From the NCBI RefSeq assembly GCF_000373745.1, contig NZ_KB892298.1, positions 1 through 37,327 of the forward strand: a stretch of DNA of 37,327 bases, written 5' to 3'. Within the stretch, counting starts at the first letter, position 1. The number at the start of each line of letters is the position of its first letter. The notes under the pieces were generated by a model, which was not told where the DNA came from, ran no database searches, and saw only the letters and a list, made by a program, of their open reading frames with translations. The position numbers were made by a program, and so were the translations under genes. This document shows positions 6,640 to 13,977 of the stretch, piece after piece. Source of the DNA: Oligella ureolytica DSM 18253. Lineage in GTDB: Bacteria > Pseudomonadota > Gammaproteobacteria > Burkholderiales > Burkholderiaceae_B.

Positions 6640-7399
6640 TAGCAAATAAGATAAGACCTAATAGGATCATCGGTAGCGATAGCCACTGACCCATACTTAG
6701 GTTGAGGGCCTGTAAGCCCAGGTGGGTATCAGGCTCTCGTCCAAACTCGGCGATAAATCGGCAAATACCATAACCTACTAAGAAAACGGCACTCACGCAG
6801 CCTGTGGGGCGCGGTTTTTTTGAGTAAACCCAGAGCACAATAAAAAGTAAAACACCTTCCAAAGCCATTTGATAAAGTTGTGACGGGTGTCGCGGCAGCT
6901 GATCAGCCATGGGGAAAATCATCCCCCAGTTGCCGTTAGTCGGACGACCCCAAAGCTCACCATTCATAAAGTTACCCCAACGGCCGACGGCAAGCCCTAG
7001 CGGAATAAGCGGTGCGACAAAGTCACCGACTTGGAAAAACGTTTTGCCCTCTTTATGTGCAAAAAATAGCATCGCTAATAAGACACCGATTAAACCGCCG
7101 TGAAAGGCCATACCGCCATCCCATACAGCAAATATCTCTAAGGGGTGTTGTAAGTAGTAACCTAGCTGATAAAACAGCACATAGCCTAAACGCCCGCCCA
7201 GTACCACACCGACAATGCCGTAGAATAATAAATCTTCAAAGCGCTTTAAGCTAATATCAAAATGTCCCTGCTTGATGCGGTGTCGGCCTAAGAGCCAAGC
7301 GATAGCAAATGCCAATAAATACATCAATCCATACCAATGTATTTGCAGTGGGCCTAAGGAGATGGCAATCGGGTCAAATTGTGGGTGTTGATAAATCAT
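6608..7399 (-). CDS. lgt: Prolipoprotein diacylglyceryl transferase
   Basis: A 263-aa polytopic inner-membrane enzyme that transfers diacylglycerol from phosphatidylglycerol to the lipobox cysteine of prolipoproteins, the first step of lipoprotein maturation. The family signature is plain: '[11 protein letters not shown]' in the first membrane segment and '[10 protein letters not shown]', then '[13 protein letters not shown]' and the phosphatidylglycerol-binding stretch '[15 protein letters not shown]', followed by 'HPSQLYQ'. The length is normal for the family. The last 32 bp overlap the convergent SIMPL gene, so both mRNAs would be complementary at their 3' ends. Confidence 0.97.
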   Translation of the reverse strand: MIYQHPQFDPIAISLGPLQIHWYGLMYLLAFAIAWLLGRHRIKQGHFDISLKRFEDLLFYGIVGVVLGGRLGYVLFYQLGYYLQHPLEIFAVWDGGMAFHGGLIGVLLAMLFFAHKEGKTFFQVGDFVAPLIPLGLAVGRWGNFMNGELWGRPTNGNWGMIFPMADQLPRHPSQLYQMALEGVLLFIVLWVYSKKPRPTGCVSAVFLVGYGICRFIAEFGREPDTHLGLQALNLSMGQWLSLPMILLGLILFAISIKRSHPSN

Positions 7400-7474
7400 G
7401 CGTTATACGTTGGAATATTATTAATCGGCTTATATCTTAGGGTAGTGTACAGGTCAATAGTTCAATGCTAGTTT

Positions 7475-8041
7475 TTATTGTTCGCTTTTTTGCCAGAAAA
7501 TATCTGTACGCTTAGCCAAGCGATTCAGTTCGCGCGCCAAGACAAAGAAATAATCAGAGAGTCTATTAACTAATTGCATCGAGAGATCGCTGATGGGTTC
7601 TTCATTATTAAGAGCGACTAAGGCTCTTTCGCTACGGCGACTGACACTACGACAGATATGCGATTGTGAAGCTTCTTGTGTGCCGCCCGGCAGGATAAAT
7701 TCTTTGAGTGGGGGTAGTTGCTCCAGCATGGACTCGATGCTTTGTTCGATTTTTGTGAGAATGCTCTCACTTAATGCATTATAGCCCGGGATGGCGAGCT
7801 CGCTACCTAAGTCAAAGAGTGCGTGCTGGATACTTGATAACAACCCTAGGTGCTGCTCGATTTCGTTGCTATTCATGTGCTGTAATTGGCTGATTAATAA
7901 GCCAATGTGACTATTAAGCTCATCCACCTCGCCAATAGCACATATACGTGGATGGCTTTTGGGTAGGCGTTGGCCGTCAGCCAGCCCGGTTGTACCGGTA
8001 TCGCCGGTTTTGGTCACAATAGTGCTGAGTCGATTAGTCAT
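7475..8041 (-). CDS. Cob(I)alamin adenosyltransferase (PduO-type)
   Basis: A 188-aa protein from ATG 8041; an in-frame TTG lies three codons upstream. It transfers the adenosyl group of ATP to cob(I)alamin to make coenzyme B12. The ATP-binding N-terminal signature 'IVTKTGDTGTTGLADGQR', the central 'FILPGGT' and the helix 'CRSVSRRSERAL' are the conserved PduO/MMAB motifs. It stands 75 bp upstream of lgt on the same strand and could share its transcript. No cobalamin riboswitch or other B12 gene is visible nearby, so it probably serves salvage of B12 for adenosylcobalamin enzymes. Confidence 0.93.
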   Translation of the reverse strand: MTNRLSTIVTKTGDTGTTGLADGQRLPKSHPRICAIGEVDELNSHIGLLISQLQHMNSNEIEQHLGLLSSIQHALFDLGSELAIPGYNALSESILTKIEQSIESMLEQLPPLKEFILPGGTQEASQSHICRSVSRRSERALVALNNEEPISDLSMQLVNRLSDYFFVLARELNRLAKRTDIFWQKSEQ

Positions 8042-8145
8042 GGTTATCAAATCAAATTGTTAAAGGGTGTAATTTGTAGGCTAAGCTATTATAGCCAAGG
8101 TGTCATCGCGTTAGAATACAATAAGAAACGAAAGGAGTGTTTGTT

Positions 8146-8436
8146 ATGAAAAAGTTTTTAGCAGCCGCGGTGATGGGCTTAAGTGTATTGGGTGTCGCTG
8201 CAGTCGGTTCGGCTCAGGATGAGGCCTCTGCTCGCGGTGAAGTGCGCCGTCTTGATGCCTCTAAAGGCACGATTACCATTAAGCATGGTGCGATTAGCGA
8301 TTTAAATTTACCGGCCATGACCTTGGTTTATGAGGCGGAGCCTGTGCTCTTGGAGGGTGTTCAGCCGGGTGACCAGGTGCGCTTTAAGGTGCGGCACGAG
8401 AATAATACCTACAGAGTGATTGAGCTTAAAAAGTAG
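8146..8436 (+). CDS. CusF-like periplasmic copper-binding protein with altered metal site
   Basis: A 96-aa secreted protein. ATG 8146 lies 9 bp after AAGGAG and starts a typical signal peptide (residues 1 to about 23, 'VGSAQ'). The remainder fits the small beta-barrel CusF_Ec domain: 'GEVRRLDASKGTITIKHGAI', 'LNLPAMTLVYEA' and 'GDQVRFKVRHEN'. CusF uses His, Trp and two Met residues to bind Cu(I)/Ag(I). Here the His (H47) and first Met (M58) are kept, but the Trp position is L55 and the second Met is L60. It may bind copper more weakly or bind something else. It is a single gene, with no efflux pump beside it. Confidence 0.8.
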   Translation: MKKFLAAAVMGLSVLGVAAVGSAQDEASARGEVRRLDASKGTITIKHGAISDLNLPAMTLVYEAEPVLLEGVQPGDQVRFKVRHENNTYRVIELKK

Positions 8437-8486
8437 CACTTATCAGCACTTAGCGCTCAACTCAATCATTATTAGACTGATAAAAA

Positions 8487-8520
8487 TAACGCCATAGGTT
8501 GAATTCAGCCTATGGCGTTA
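8487..8520 (-). terminator. Terminator of hslVU
   Basis: A perfect 12-bp stem (TAACGCCATAGG / CCTATGGCGTTA) with a 10-nt loop lies 33 bp after the hslU stop. Read on the minus strand it runs into TTTTTATC, a usable U tract. On the plus strand it follows the CusF-like gene by 50 bp but lacks a U tract there. Confidence 0.75.
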
Positions 8521-8552
8521 TAGTTGCTATGTGCTATGTTGCTCTATAAGCA

Positions 8553-9887
8553 CTAGAGTATATAGCGAGCTAAGTCTTGGTCAATGGCGGTTTGGTTTAA
8601 CTTTTCATTGACATAGTCCGGGTCAATTTTGACGACGGTACCAACCTGGGCAGAGGTTGCGTTAAAGGATAAGTCCTCAAGCAGCTTTTCCATGACCGTG
8701 TGGAGGCGACGAGCGCCAATGTTTTCGGTCGTCTCGTTAACATCAAAAGCAATTTCAGCTAAGCGTCTGATACCTTCATCGGTAAAGTGGAGATCTACGC
8801 CTTCGGTCGCCATTAGCGCTTTGTATTGCTTAGTTAGGGATGCATCTGTTTCTGACAAAATTTGTACGAAGTCGTCTGTACTGAGAGAGTCTAACTCAAC
8901 ACGAATAGGGAAGCGACCTTGTAACTCAGGGATCAGATCGGAAGGACGCGACAGATGGAAGGCACCTGACGCTACAAAAAGGATATGGTCAGTCTTGATG
9001 ATGCCGTATTTGGTGTTAACTGTCGTACCTTCTACTAAAGGCAGCAAGTCGCGCTGTACACCTTGGCGTGATACATCGGCACCCTGAGTTTCTTGACGTG
9101 CAGCAATTTTATCAATTTCATCTAAGAAAACAATCCCGTTTTGCTCTGCGTTTTGGATCGCGTTATTACGGATTTCTTCCTCATTAATACGTTTGGCAGC
9201 TTCTTCCTCTACCAGTAATTTAAAGGCATTACGTACGGTGATTTTCTGAGGCTTTGTGTTGTCACGTTGGATACCGGCAAACATAGAGCGGAGCTGCTCG
9301 GTCATCTCTTCCATGCCCGGAGGGCCCATGATGTCTAGTGCTTGAGCGGTATTTGCGACAGCGATTTCGATTTCCATGTCATCGATTTGCCCCTCGCGTA
9401 GACGCTTACGGAAGTTTTGGCGTGCGGTGTTTTCTTCGCGAATCGGTTGGTTGTGAGCATCACGAGAAGGGGGAATGATAGCATCTAAAATACGCTCTTC
9501 TGCCGCTTCTTCAGCTTGGCTGCGTACCAGCTTCATCTCTTGTTCGCGAGTTTGCTTGACTGACATATCCACTAGATCGCGAATAATGGTTTCAACATCA
9601 CGACCGACATAGCCGACTTCGGTAAATTTTGTGGCTTCTACTTTAATAAAAGGCGCATTAGCAAGTTTAGCTAGACGACGTGCAATTTCAGTTTTACCGA
9701 CACCGGTGGGGCCAATCATTAAAATGTTTTTGGGAGCGATTTCGTTGCGCAATGGCTGCGGTACTTGTTGGCGGCGCCAGCGACTTCTGAGGGCAACTGC
9801 TACAGAGCGCTTGGCCTTATTTTGCCCCACAATGTTTTTATCTAATTCAGAGACGATCTCTTGGGGAGTCATTACACTTTCAGTCAT
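8553..9887 (-). CDS. hslU: ATP-dependent protease ATPase subunit HslU
   Basis: A 444-aa AAA+ unfoldase that caps the HslV peptidase and feeds it substrates in the cytoplasm. Features run in order: '[21 protein letters not shown]' N-domain start, Walker A 'GPTGVGKTE', the '[14 protein letters not shown]' pore-loop region, an I domain (about 110-240) rich in charged helices, Walker B '[11 protein letters not shown]', and the C-terminal sensor-2 segment '[18 protein letters not shown]' ending in 'ARYIL', which docks into HslV. The length is normal. It lies 32 bp after hslV in one operon. Confidence 0.98.
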   Translation of the reverse strand: MTESVMTPQEIVSELDKNIVGQNKAKRSVAVALRSRWRRQQVPQPLRNEIAPKNILMIGPTGVGKTEIARRLAKLANAPFIKVEATKFTEVGYVGRDVETIIRDLVDMSVKQTREQEMKLVRSQAEEAAEERILDAIIPPSRDAHNQPIREENTARQNFRKRLREGQIDDMEIEIAVANTAQALDIMGPPGMEEMTEQLRSMFAGIQRDNTKPQKITVRNAFKLLVEEEAAKRINEEEIRNNAIQNAEQNGIVFLDEIDKIAARQETQGADVSRQGVQRDLLPLVEGTTVNTKYGIIKTDHILFVASGAFHLSRPSDLIPELQGRFPIRVELDSLSTDDFVQILSETDASLTKQYKALMATEGVDLHFTDEGIRRLAEIAFDVNETTENIGARRLHTVMEKLLEDLSFNATSAQVGTVVKIDPDYVNEKLNQTAIDQDLARYIL

Positions 9888-9919
9888 GTTGGTACTCTAT
9901 TTGGGAATTCGGTTGAGGA

Positions 9920-10453
9920 TTAAAGTGTTTCAATCACGTGATTTTGATTGGTATAAATACATAAATCACCGGCAATTTCCAGTGATTTTTTAACGATGTC
10001 TGCCGGAGAGAAGTCGGTGTGTTGCAGTAGGGCAAGACCGGCTGATTGTGCATAAGCACCACCGGAACCAATGGCGGCTAAACTATGCTCAGGCTCCAAT
10101 ACGTCGCCATTACCGGTTAGTACTAGGGTGTGATCCTTATCGGCAACAATAAGCATGGCTTCCAGTTTGCTCAGCATACGGTCGGTGCGCCAGTCGCGGG
10201 TAAGTTCAACAGCGGCGCGCATTAAGTTGCCGGAGTGCTTTTCCAGCTTGCTTTCAAAGCGCTCAATCAGTGTAAAGGCATCAGCCGTAGCACCTGCAAA
10301 ACCGGCTAATACGGTGTCATTATGCAGTTTGCGAATTTTACGGGCAGTGCCCTTCATGACAATATTGCCAAGGGTTACCTGGCCGTCGCCACCGATAGCG
10401 ACTTCATTGCCGCGGCGAACACAAATAATAGTAGTAGCGTGAAATTGTTCCAT
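9920..10453 (-). CDS. hslV: ATP-dependent protease peptidase subunit HslV
   Basis: A 177-aa threonine protease subunit that forms a double hexamer and degrades proteins unfolded by HslU. Start ATG 10453 gives '[15 protein letters not shown]'. Alignment to the family places the nucleophile Thr at residue 7, so a six-residue propeptide (MEQFHA) must be removed rather than a lone Met, a pattern known for betaproteobacterial HslV. Other hallmarks are 'GGDGQVTLG', '[16 protein letters not shown]' and '[14 protein letters not shown]'. A sigma-32-like promoter lies 35-64 bp upstream, consistent with heat-shock control. Confidence 0.98.
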   Translation of the reverse strand: MEQFHATTIICVRRGNEVAIGGDGQVTLGNIVMKGTARKIRKLHNDTVLAGFAGATADAFTLIERFESKLEKHSGNLMRAAVELTRDWRTDRMLSKLEAMLIVADKDHTLVLTGNGDVLEPEHSLAAIGSGGAYAQSAGLALLQHTDFSPADIVKKSLEIAGDLCIYTNQNHVIETL

Positions 10454-10487
10454 AATAACGTTCAACTTTTTCTATAAGGGTTGATCG

Positions 10488-10517
10488 CTATGTGGTGCTA
10501 CTACTATTTTTTTCAAG
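10488..10517 (-). promoter_or_regulatory. Sigma-32-like heat-shock promoter of hslVU
   Basis: On the minus strand CTTGAAA (10517 down to 10511) is separated by 15 bp from CCACATAG (10495 to 10488), close to the sigma-32 pattern CTTGAAA-N13-15-CCCCATNT. The predicted start lies near 10480, giving a leader of about 27 nt before the hslV ATG. The location matches the known heat-shock regulation of hslVU. Confidence 0.65.
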
Positions 10518-10541
10518 GGTGGGAATAAAGAAGAGGCAAAT

Positions 10542-10572
10542 AAAAAAGCCCGCATCAACTCAATGAGACGGG
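10542..10572 (-). terminator. Terminator after dksA
   Basis: On the minus strand a GC-rich stem CCCG...CGGG closes a 16-nt loop with some internal pairing and is followed by CTTTTTTATTT, a clear U tract. A second small stem (CACGCC/GGCGTG, about 10590) lies just upstream. Together they should end the COG0523-dksA transcript ahead of the hslV promoter. Confidence 0.65.
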
Positions 10573-10636
10573 TACATCAAACAAACAACACGCCATGTAT
10601 CGGGCGTGCTGTCCTTTGCTTGGCAGGGGGTGATGA

Positions 10637-11092
10637 TTAATCACCGAACTGCTTCTGACGCTTTTCGCGACGTTCCTGTGCTTCTAAAGAAAGATTCGCT
10701 GTAGGACGTGCTAATAAACGTGGAATGCCGATAGGCTCACCGGTTTCTTCGCACCAACCATAATCGCCTTCGTCAATAGAGACGAGGGATTGTTGAACTT
10801 TTTTGAGAAGTTTGCGTTCGCGGTCACGTGTGCGCAACTCTAATGCATGCTCTTCCTCGATCGTAGCGCGGTCTGCCGGATCCGGCACAAACTGCGTTTC
10901 GCGTAGATTGTCAGTGGTTGCATTGGCGTTATCAAGGATGTCTTGCTCTAAGTCTTTTAAGCGCAGTCTGAAAAACGCCAGTTGAAGATCGTTCATGTAG
11001 TCGTCTTCAGACATCGCTAGTAACTGATCCTCTGTTAATAATGCAGCTTGTTCTTCTAAGTTGTCGAGTGTTTTTTTAGTAGCTTTGGCCAT
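10637..11092 (-). CDS. dksA: RNA polymerase-binding transcription factor DksA, zinc-finger-degenerate form
   Basis: A 151-aa protein from ATG 11092 ('MAKATKKTLDN'); the frame is open 27 bp upstream without a better start. DksA enters the RNA polymerase secondary channel and potentiates ppGpp at rRNA and amino-acid promoters. The coiled coil (about 35-105) with its acidic tip region 'FVPDPADRATIEEEHA' is present. The usual C4 zinc finger is not: its positions read C114-x2-T117 and S135-x2-A138, so only one Cys remains, as in zinc-independent DksA proteins. The gene follows the COG0523 GTPase by 34 bp and is probably co-transcribed with it, beside zur and znuABC. Confidence 0.95.
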   Translation of the reverse strand: MAKATKKTLDNLEEQAALLTEDQLLAMSEDDYMNDLQLAFFRLRLKDLEQDILDNANATTDNLRETQFVPDPADRATIEEEHALELRTRDRERKLLKKVQQSLVSIDEGDYGWCEETGEPIGIPRLLARPTANLSLEAQERREKRQKQFGD

Positions 11093-11126
11093 TACGCTAA
11101 TCTCCCAGCTAATAGTCAATCTTAGT

Positions 11127-12194
11127 TTATTTTGTTAAACAATTTTTGAGGCCCGCAAGAAAAATTTCTTTTGGAAGCTTTTTACCGATAAAAACTAATT
11201 TATTATACGGTTTTTCTTTACCCCAAGCTTTGCCCGGTTCGGTGCCTAACAGCATATGCACGCCCTGTAGCAGCATACGTTGCTTGATACCTTTGATATA
11301 TAAAATACCTTTGTAGCGGAACATATCCGGACCGTAGAACTGTACTAAACCACTTAAAAACTCATCAAGTTTAGAAGGGTCAAAGGGTTGGTCAGAATTA
11401 AAAACAAAGGCACCAATCTCATCATCATGGTGGTGATGGTGTTCATGCTCGCAGTGGGCATCACACTCATGGTCATGGTCGTGATGATGGTGATGATGTT
11501 CGTGATCGTCTTCAGCTTTTAAGAAATCAGGATCAATCTCTAAAGCAGAGGTTAGATTGAAACCCTTCATGTCGAGTAATTCATTAAGATCCGCTTCACC
11601 AAAGTGAACGGCACTAATGTTGACACGGGGATTCATATTGATCAGACGTTTACGTAAGGTCTCGTACTCATTGTCGGTGACTAGGTCTTTTTTGGAAATT
11701 AAAATGCGATCCGCAAAGCCGACTTGTGCTTGGGCTTCGGTTTGTCGATCGAGAATTTCCATGCCGTGCTTAGCGTCTACGATAGTAATCACGCCGTCTA
11801 AGCGATAGTACTCAGCAACATAGTCATCCATAAAGAAGGTTTGGCAGACGGGGCCCGGATTGGCCATGCCCGTGGTTTCAATGATAACGCGATCAAAGGT
11901 GATCTCACCCTTTTCGCGTTTGGCACGTAAGTCACTTAGCGTATTAAGTAGATCGCCGCGTACCGTGCAGCAGATGCAGCCATTGTTCAGCTCAATGATT
12001 TGCTCTTCGCTTTCTTGTACTAACAACTCATTGTCAATGCTCTCGGGACCAAACTCATTTTCAATAACGGCAATGCGCTGACCATGAAACTCGGTCAAAA
12101 TGCGTTTTAACAAAGTTGTCTTGCCGGCACCTAAAAAGCCGGTAAGGATAGTGACTGGTACCATACGGTCTGCTTGCTCTGCGGTAACTGCCAT
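11127..12194 (-). CDS. COG0523 family metallochaperone GTPase, His-rich (CobW/ZNG1-type)
   Basis: A 355-aa G3E GTPase. Walker A is 'GFLGAGKTT' at 19-27. The diagnostic metal motif C-x-C-C is C73-I-C75-C76. The segment '[12 protein letters not shown]' and a guanine-specificity 'SKKDL' follow. A loop of His, Asp and Cys (about 228-260) separates the GTPase half from the CobW C-terminal domain. COG0523 proteins deliver metal, often zinc under limitation, to client proteins in a GTP-dependent way. The neighbours (zur, znuABC and a DksA that no longer needs zinc) point to zinc here, rather than cobalt or nitrile hydratase. No Zur-box-like sequence is visible directly upstream, so its regulation is open. 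Confidence 0.9.
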   Translation of the reverse strand: MAVTAEQADRMVPVTILTGFLGAGKTTLLKRILTEFHGQRIAVIENEFGPESIDNELLVQESEEQIIELNNGCICCTVRGDLLNTLSDLRAKREKGEITFDRVIIETTGMANPGPVCQTFFMDDYVAEYYRLDGVITIVDAKHGMEILDRQTEAQAQVGFADRILISKKDLVTDNEYETLRKRLINMNPRVNISAVHFGEADLNELLDMKGFNLTSALEIDPDFLKAEDDHEHHHHHHDHDHECDAHCEHEHHHHHDDEIGAFVFNSDQPFDPSKLDEFLSGLVQFYGPDMFRYKGILYIKGIKQRMLLQGVHMLLGTEPGKAWGKEKPYNKLVFIGKKLPKEIFLAGLKNCLTK

Positions 12195-12389
12195 AAGTAA
12201 GCCTTCTTTAGAAAAATTAATAAAAGATTACATCACAGCTTTGCATATATAGCAAATAAAACAAGCTATTTTCGTATAAAAAACATGAGTTTCGGTCATT
12301 AAGCTGTCATAAATGATTGGAAACTAGGGTTTACACGTGCTTGTTGCTAAGTGCTAATGTAATCAACGTCGGGGTTGCTTCTGTTTAAC

Positions 12390-12866
12390 TTAATTTGAAT
12401 TGTCTTGCTGATTGCACTTAAGGCAGGTCGCGCGGATCTCGGTTTGAGCGCTGTTTTGCTTAAAGCCGGTTTGGCTTATTAATGCCTGCAGCTTGTGACT
12501 GACATCCGGTGCGTCGACTTCGGCGACTAAGCCACATTGAGTGCAAACTATGAGTAAGTTGTGGTCATGTCCGTGAATATCAAGGTCATTACAAGCGGTC
12601 CAGCCATTAAGCGCGTCAAGACGGTGGATAAAACCTTCTGTTTCAAGAAATTCCAAGGCGCGATAGACTGTTGCCGGCTTGGAGCTGGGGAAGTCTTTTT
12701 GCATGGCTTCGAGAATTTCATAAGCCTTCATACACCGCTCATCGGTGGCAATAATTGCCAATACCTGTTTACGAATTGGTGTCATGCGCTTGCCGCGTGA
12801 TTCGCTAATTTCTTCAGCTTGCTGTAGAAACTCTTGAGTGGATAGCACAGGCTTAGTTAGGACCAT
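12390..12866 (-). CDS. zur: Zinc uptake regulator Zur (Fur family)
   Basis: A 158-aa Fur-family repressor. The N-terminal winged helix contains 'GKRMTPIRKQVLAII' and the recognition region 'PSSKPATVYRALEFLETEGFIHRL'. The C-terminal dimerisation domain has the metal-binding 'HGHDHNLLIVCTQCG' and a distal 'CLKC' pair, giving the two Cys pairs of a structural zinc site. It could be Fur itself, but the divergent znuCBA genes and the palindrome GTTATaacATAAC in the shared promoter identify it as Zur. It would repress zinc uptake when zinc is plentiful. The 195-bp gap after it (12195-12389) holds only AT-rich promoter-like sequence for the GTPase gene. Confidence 0.92.
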   Translation of the reverse strand: MVLTKPVLSTQEFLQQAEEISESRGKRMTPIRKQVLAIIATDERCMKAYEILEAMQKDFPSSKPATVYRALEFLETEGFIHRLDALNGWTACNDLDIHGHDHNLLIVCTQCGLVAEVDAPDVSHKLQALISQTGFKQNSAQTEIRATCLKCNQQDNSN

Positions 12867-12913
12867 AAAATCTGTATATTTTTTAAGTTAAGGATTGAAA
12901 AACAACTATTGAT

Positions 12914-12926
12914 GTTATAACATAAC
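12914..12926. promoter_or_regulatory. Zur-box-like operator
   Basis: GTTAT-AAC-ATAAC is a perfect inverted repeat around a 3-bp centre and matches the core described for proteobacterial Zur operators (GTTATn3ATAAC). It lies between zur (minus) and the small membrane-protein gene and znuCBA (plus). It also overlaps the -35 position relative to TATAAT at 12946-12951, so bound repressor would block that promoter. Confidence 0.8.
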
Positions 12927-12951
12927 AAAACAAGGTGGTTCTCTGTATAAT
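12923..12951 (+). promoter_or_regulatory. Candidate promoter of small ORF/znu transcript
   Basis: A consensus -10 TATAAT (12946-12951) has only a weak -35 (TAACAA, 12923-12928) at 17-bp spacing. That -35 falls within and just beyond the Zur-box-like palindrome. The predicted start is about 12958, 27 bp before the small ORF. Confidence 0.6.
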
Positions 12952-12984
12952 ACCATTTTATGATTTCAATGATTAAGAGTTGAT

Positions 12985-13161
12985 ATGAACCGTTCGGAAA
13001 GAGTTTTTACAGCCCAGCAAGTCCATGATATTGGTTGCCGTTGTCGTTCGTGCTTGACCATGTCTGCCCTCAAGCGTGCCGCAGCGGTTACGTCGGTTTT
13101 ATTATTCCTCTGGGTAGTTGTTTTTGTGGCCATGGGCTGGAGTCCCAGTCAGTTTTTCTAG
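12985..13161 (+). CDS. Small Cys-rich single-helix membrane protein, Zur-box associated
   Basis: A 58-aa frame (ATG with AAGAG 5 bp upstream) directly downstream of the Zur-box-like promoter. The N-terminal half is polar and holds a cluster C18-R-C20-R-S-C23 that could bind metal. Residues 33-50 form one hydrophobic helix ('VTSVLLFLWVVVFVAMGW'), ending 'SPSQFF'. The charge distribution (Arg/Lys before the helix) suggests the Cys cluster stays in the cytoplasm. I recognise no family. Its place as first gene of the zinc-uptake transcript, with a terminator separating it from znuC, suggests a role in zinc limitation such as a metal-handling or transporter-modulating peptide. That role is inference. 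Confidence 0.7.
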   Translation: MNRSERVFTAQQVHDIGCRCRSCLTMSALKRAAAVTSVLLFLWVVVFVAMGWSPSQFF

Positions 13162-13184
13162 CTTCCGTTTTTGAACTGATATGC

Positions 13185-13221
13185 AGCACTTATCTTAACT
13201 AATAAGTGCTTTTCTTTTTTT
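13185..13221 (+). terminator. Intrinsic terminator between small ORF and znuC
   Basis: A perfect 9-bp stem AGCACTTAT (13185-13193) / ATAAGTGCT (13202-13210) with an 8-nt loop is followed by TTTCTTTTTTT. It sits 23 bp after the small ORF stop and 33 bp before the znuC ATG. Unless znuC has its own promoter in those few bases, the transporter depends on read-through, so the hairpin would set a high small-ORF to znuC ratio. Confidence 0.85.
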
Positions 13222-13253
13222 AACCTATTTTTATTTTTAGCTTATAGGAAATT

Positions 13254-13967
13254 ATGGGCAGAGACGTCTTGCGCCTAAACAATGTGACTTTGGCATGGGG
13301 TAACAAAACAATCTTGAGCGATATGAATGGTTGTTTTAAACAAGGTTCTTTTACCGCCATTGTCGGTCCTAATGGGGCTGGTAAGTCGACGTTAATCAAA
13401 GCGATTGCCGGCCAATTACCGGTTAAATCGGGTGAAATCACGATCGCAGAAGAGTTTAAGCGCGAGCTTTCTTTGTTGCCACAATACACCGAACTCGATC
13501 GGGACTTTCCGATGACTACCTTTGATTTGGTCAGTATGGGAATATGGCGAGATTTAGGGCCTTTTAAGTCGTTGTCCGGTGAGCAGCGTCATCGCATTAT
13601 GCAGGCCATCGTTCAGGTTGGGCTGGTTGAGCAGGCTCAGGATTTGATTGGGAGCTTATCCGGCGGTCAATTGCAGCGAGCTTTCTTTGCTCGATTGTTG
13701 GTTCGTGATGCACAAGTCATTATTTTAGATGAGCCCTTTGCAGCGGTTGATGAAGATACGCAAGAGCGACTGCTACCCATTTTACAGACCTGGCACGAAC
13801 AGGGGCGCACAATCCTTGTGGTCTTGCATGATGAAGAGTTAGTTAGGCGATTAGTACCGGAGACGTTAATTATCGGTCGCGATATCGTGGCTTGGGGGGC
13901 GACCGAAGACGTTTTTACGGTTGATAATATGCGTCAGGCTCAGCGCTTATGCCGCAGTATCTACTAG
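13254..13967 (+). CDS. znuC: Zinc ABC transporter ATP-binding protein ZnuC
   Basis: A 237-aa ABC ATPase that powers zinc import through ZnuB. It shows Walker A 'GPNGAGKST' (about 38-46), the Q-loop region 'LLPQYTELDRDFPMT' typical of metal (cluster 9) importers, signature 'LSGGQLQRAF', Walker B 'VIILDEPFAAVD' and the switch His in 'LVVLHDE'. AGGA about 5 bp before the ATG supports the start. The stop is followed within about 10 bp by znuB. The first part of the znu operon proper, it lies behind an intrinsic terminator. Confidence 0.93.
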   Translation: MGRDVLRLNNVTLAWGNKTILSDMNGCFKQGSFTAIVGPNGAGKSTLIKAIAGQLPVKSGEITIAEEFKRELSLLPQYTELDRDFPMTTFDLVSMGIWRDLGPFKSLSGEQRHRIMQAIVQVGLVEQAQDLIGSLSGGQLQRAFFARLLVRDAQVIILDEPFAAVDEDTQERLLPILQTWHEQGRTILVVLHDEELVRRLVPETLIIGRDIVAWGATEDVFTVDNMRQAQRLCRSIY

Positions 13968-13977
13968 GGGAATGGCG

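Noticed and set aside
8629-9087. 152-codon plus-strand frame
   Set aside because: It lies entirely antisense to hslU, has no family-like features and follows from the codon bias of the real gene.
12240-12256. TTTGC-N7-GCAAA inverted repeat upstream of the COG0523 GTPase gene
   Set aside because: Considered as a Zur operator but it does not match the Zur core found at 12914-12926; the half-sites are short and may be chance in AT-rich DNA.
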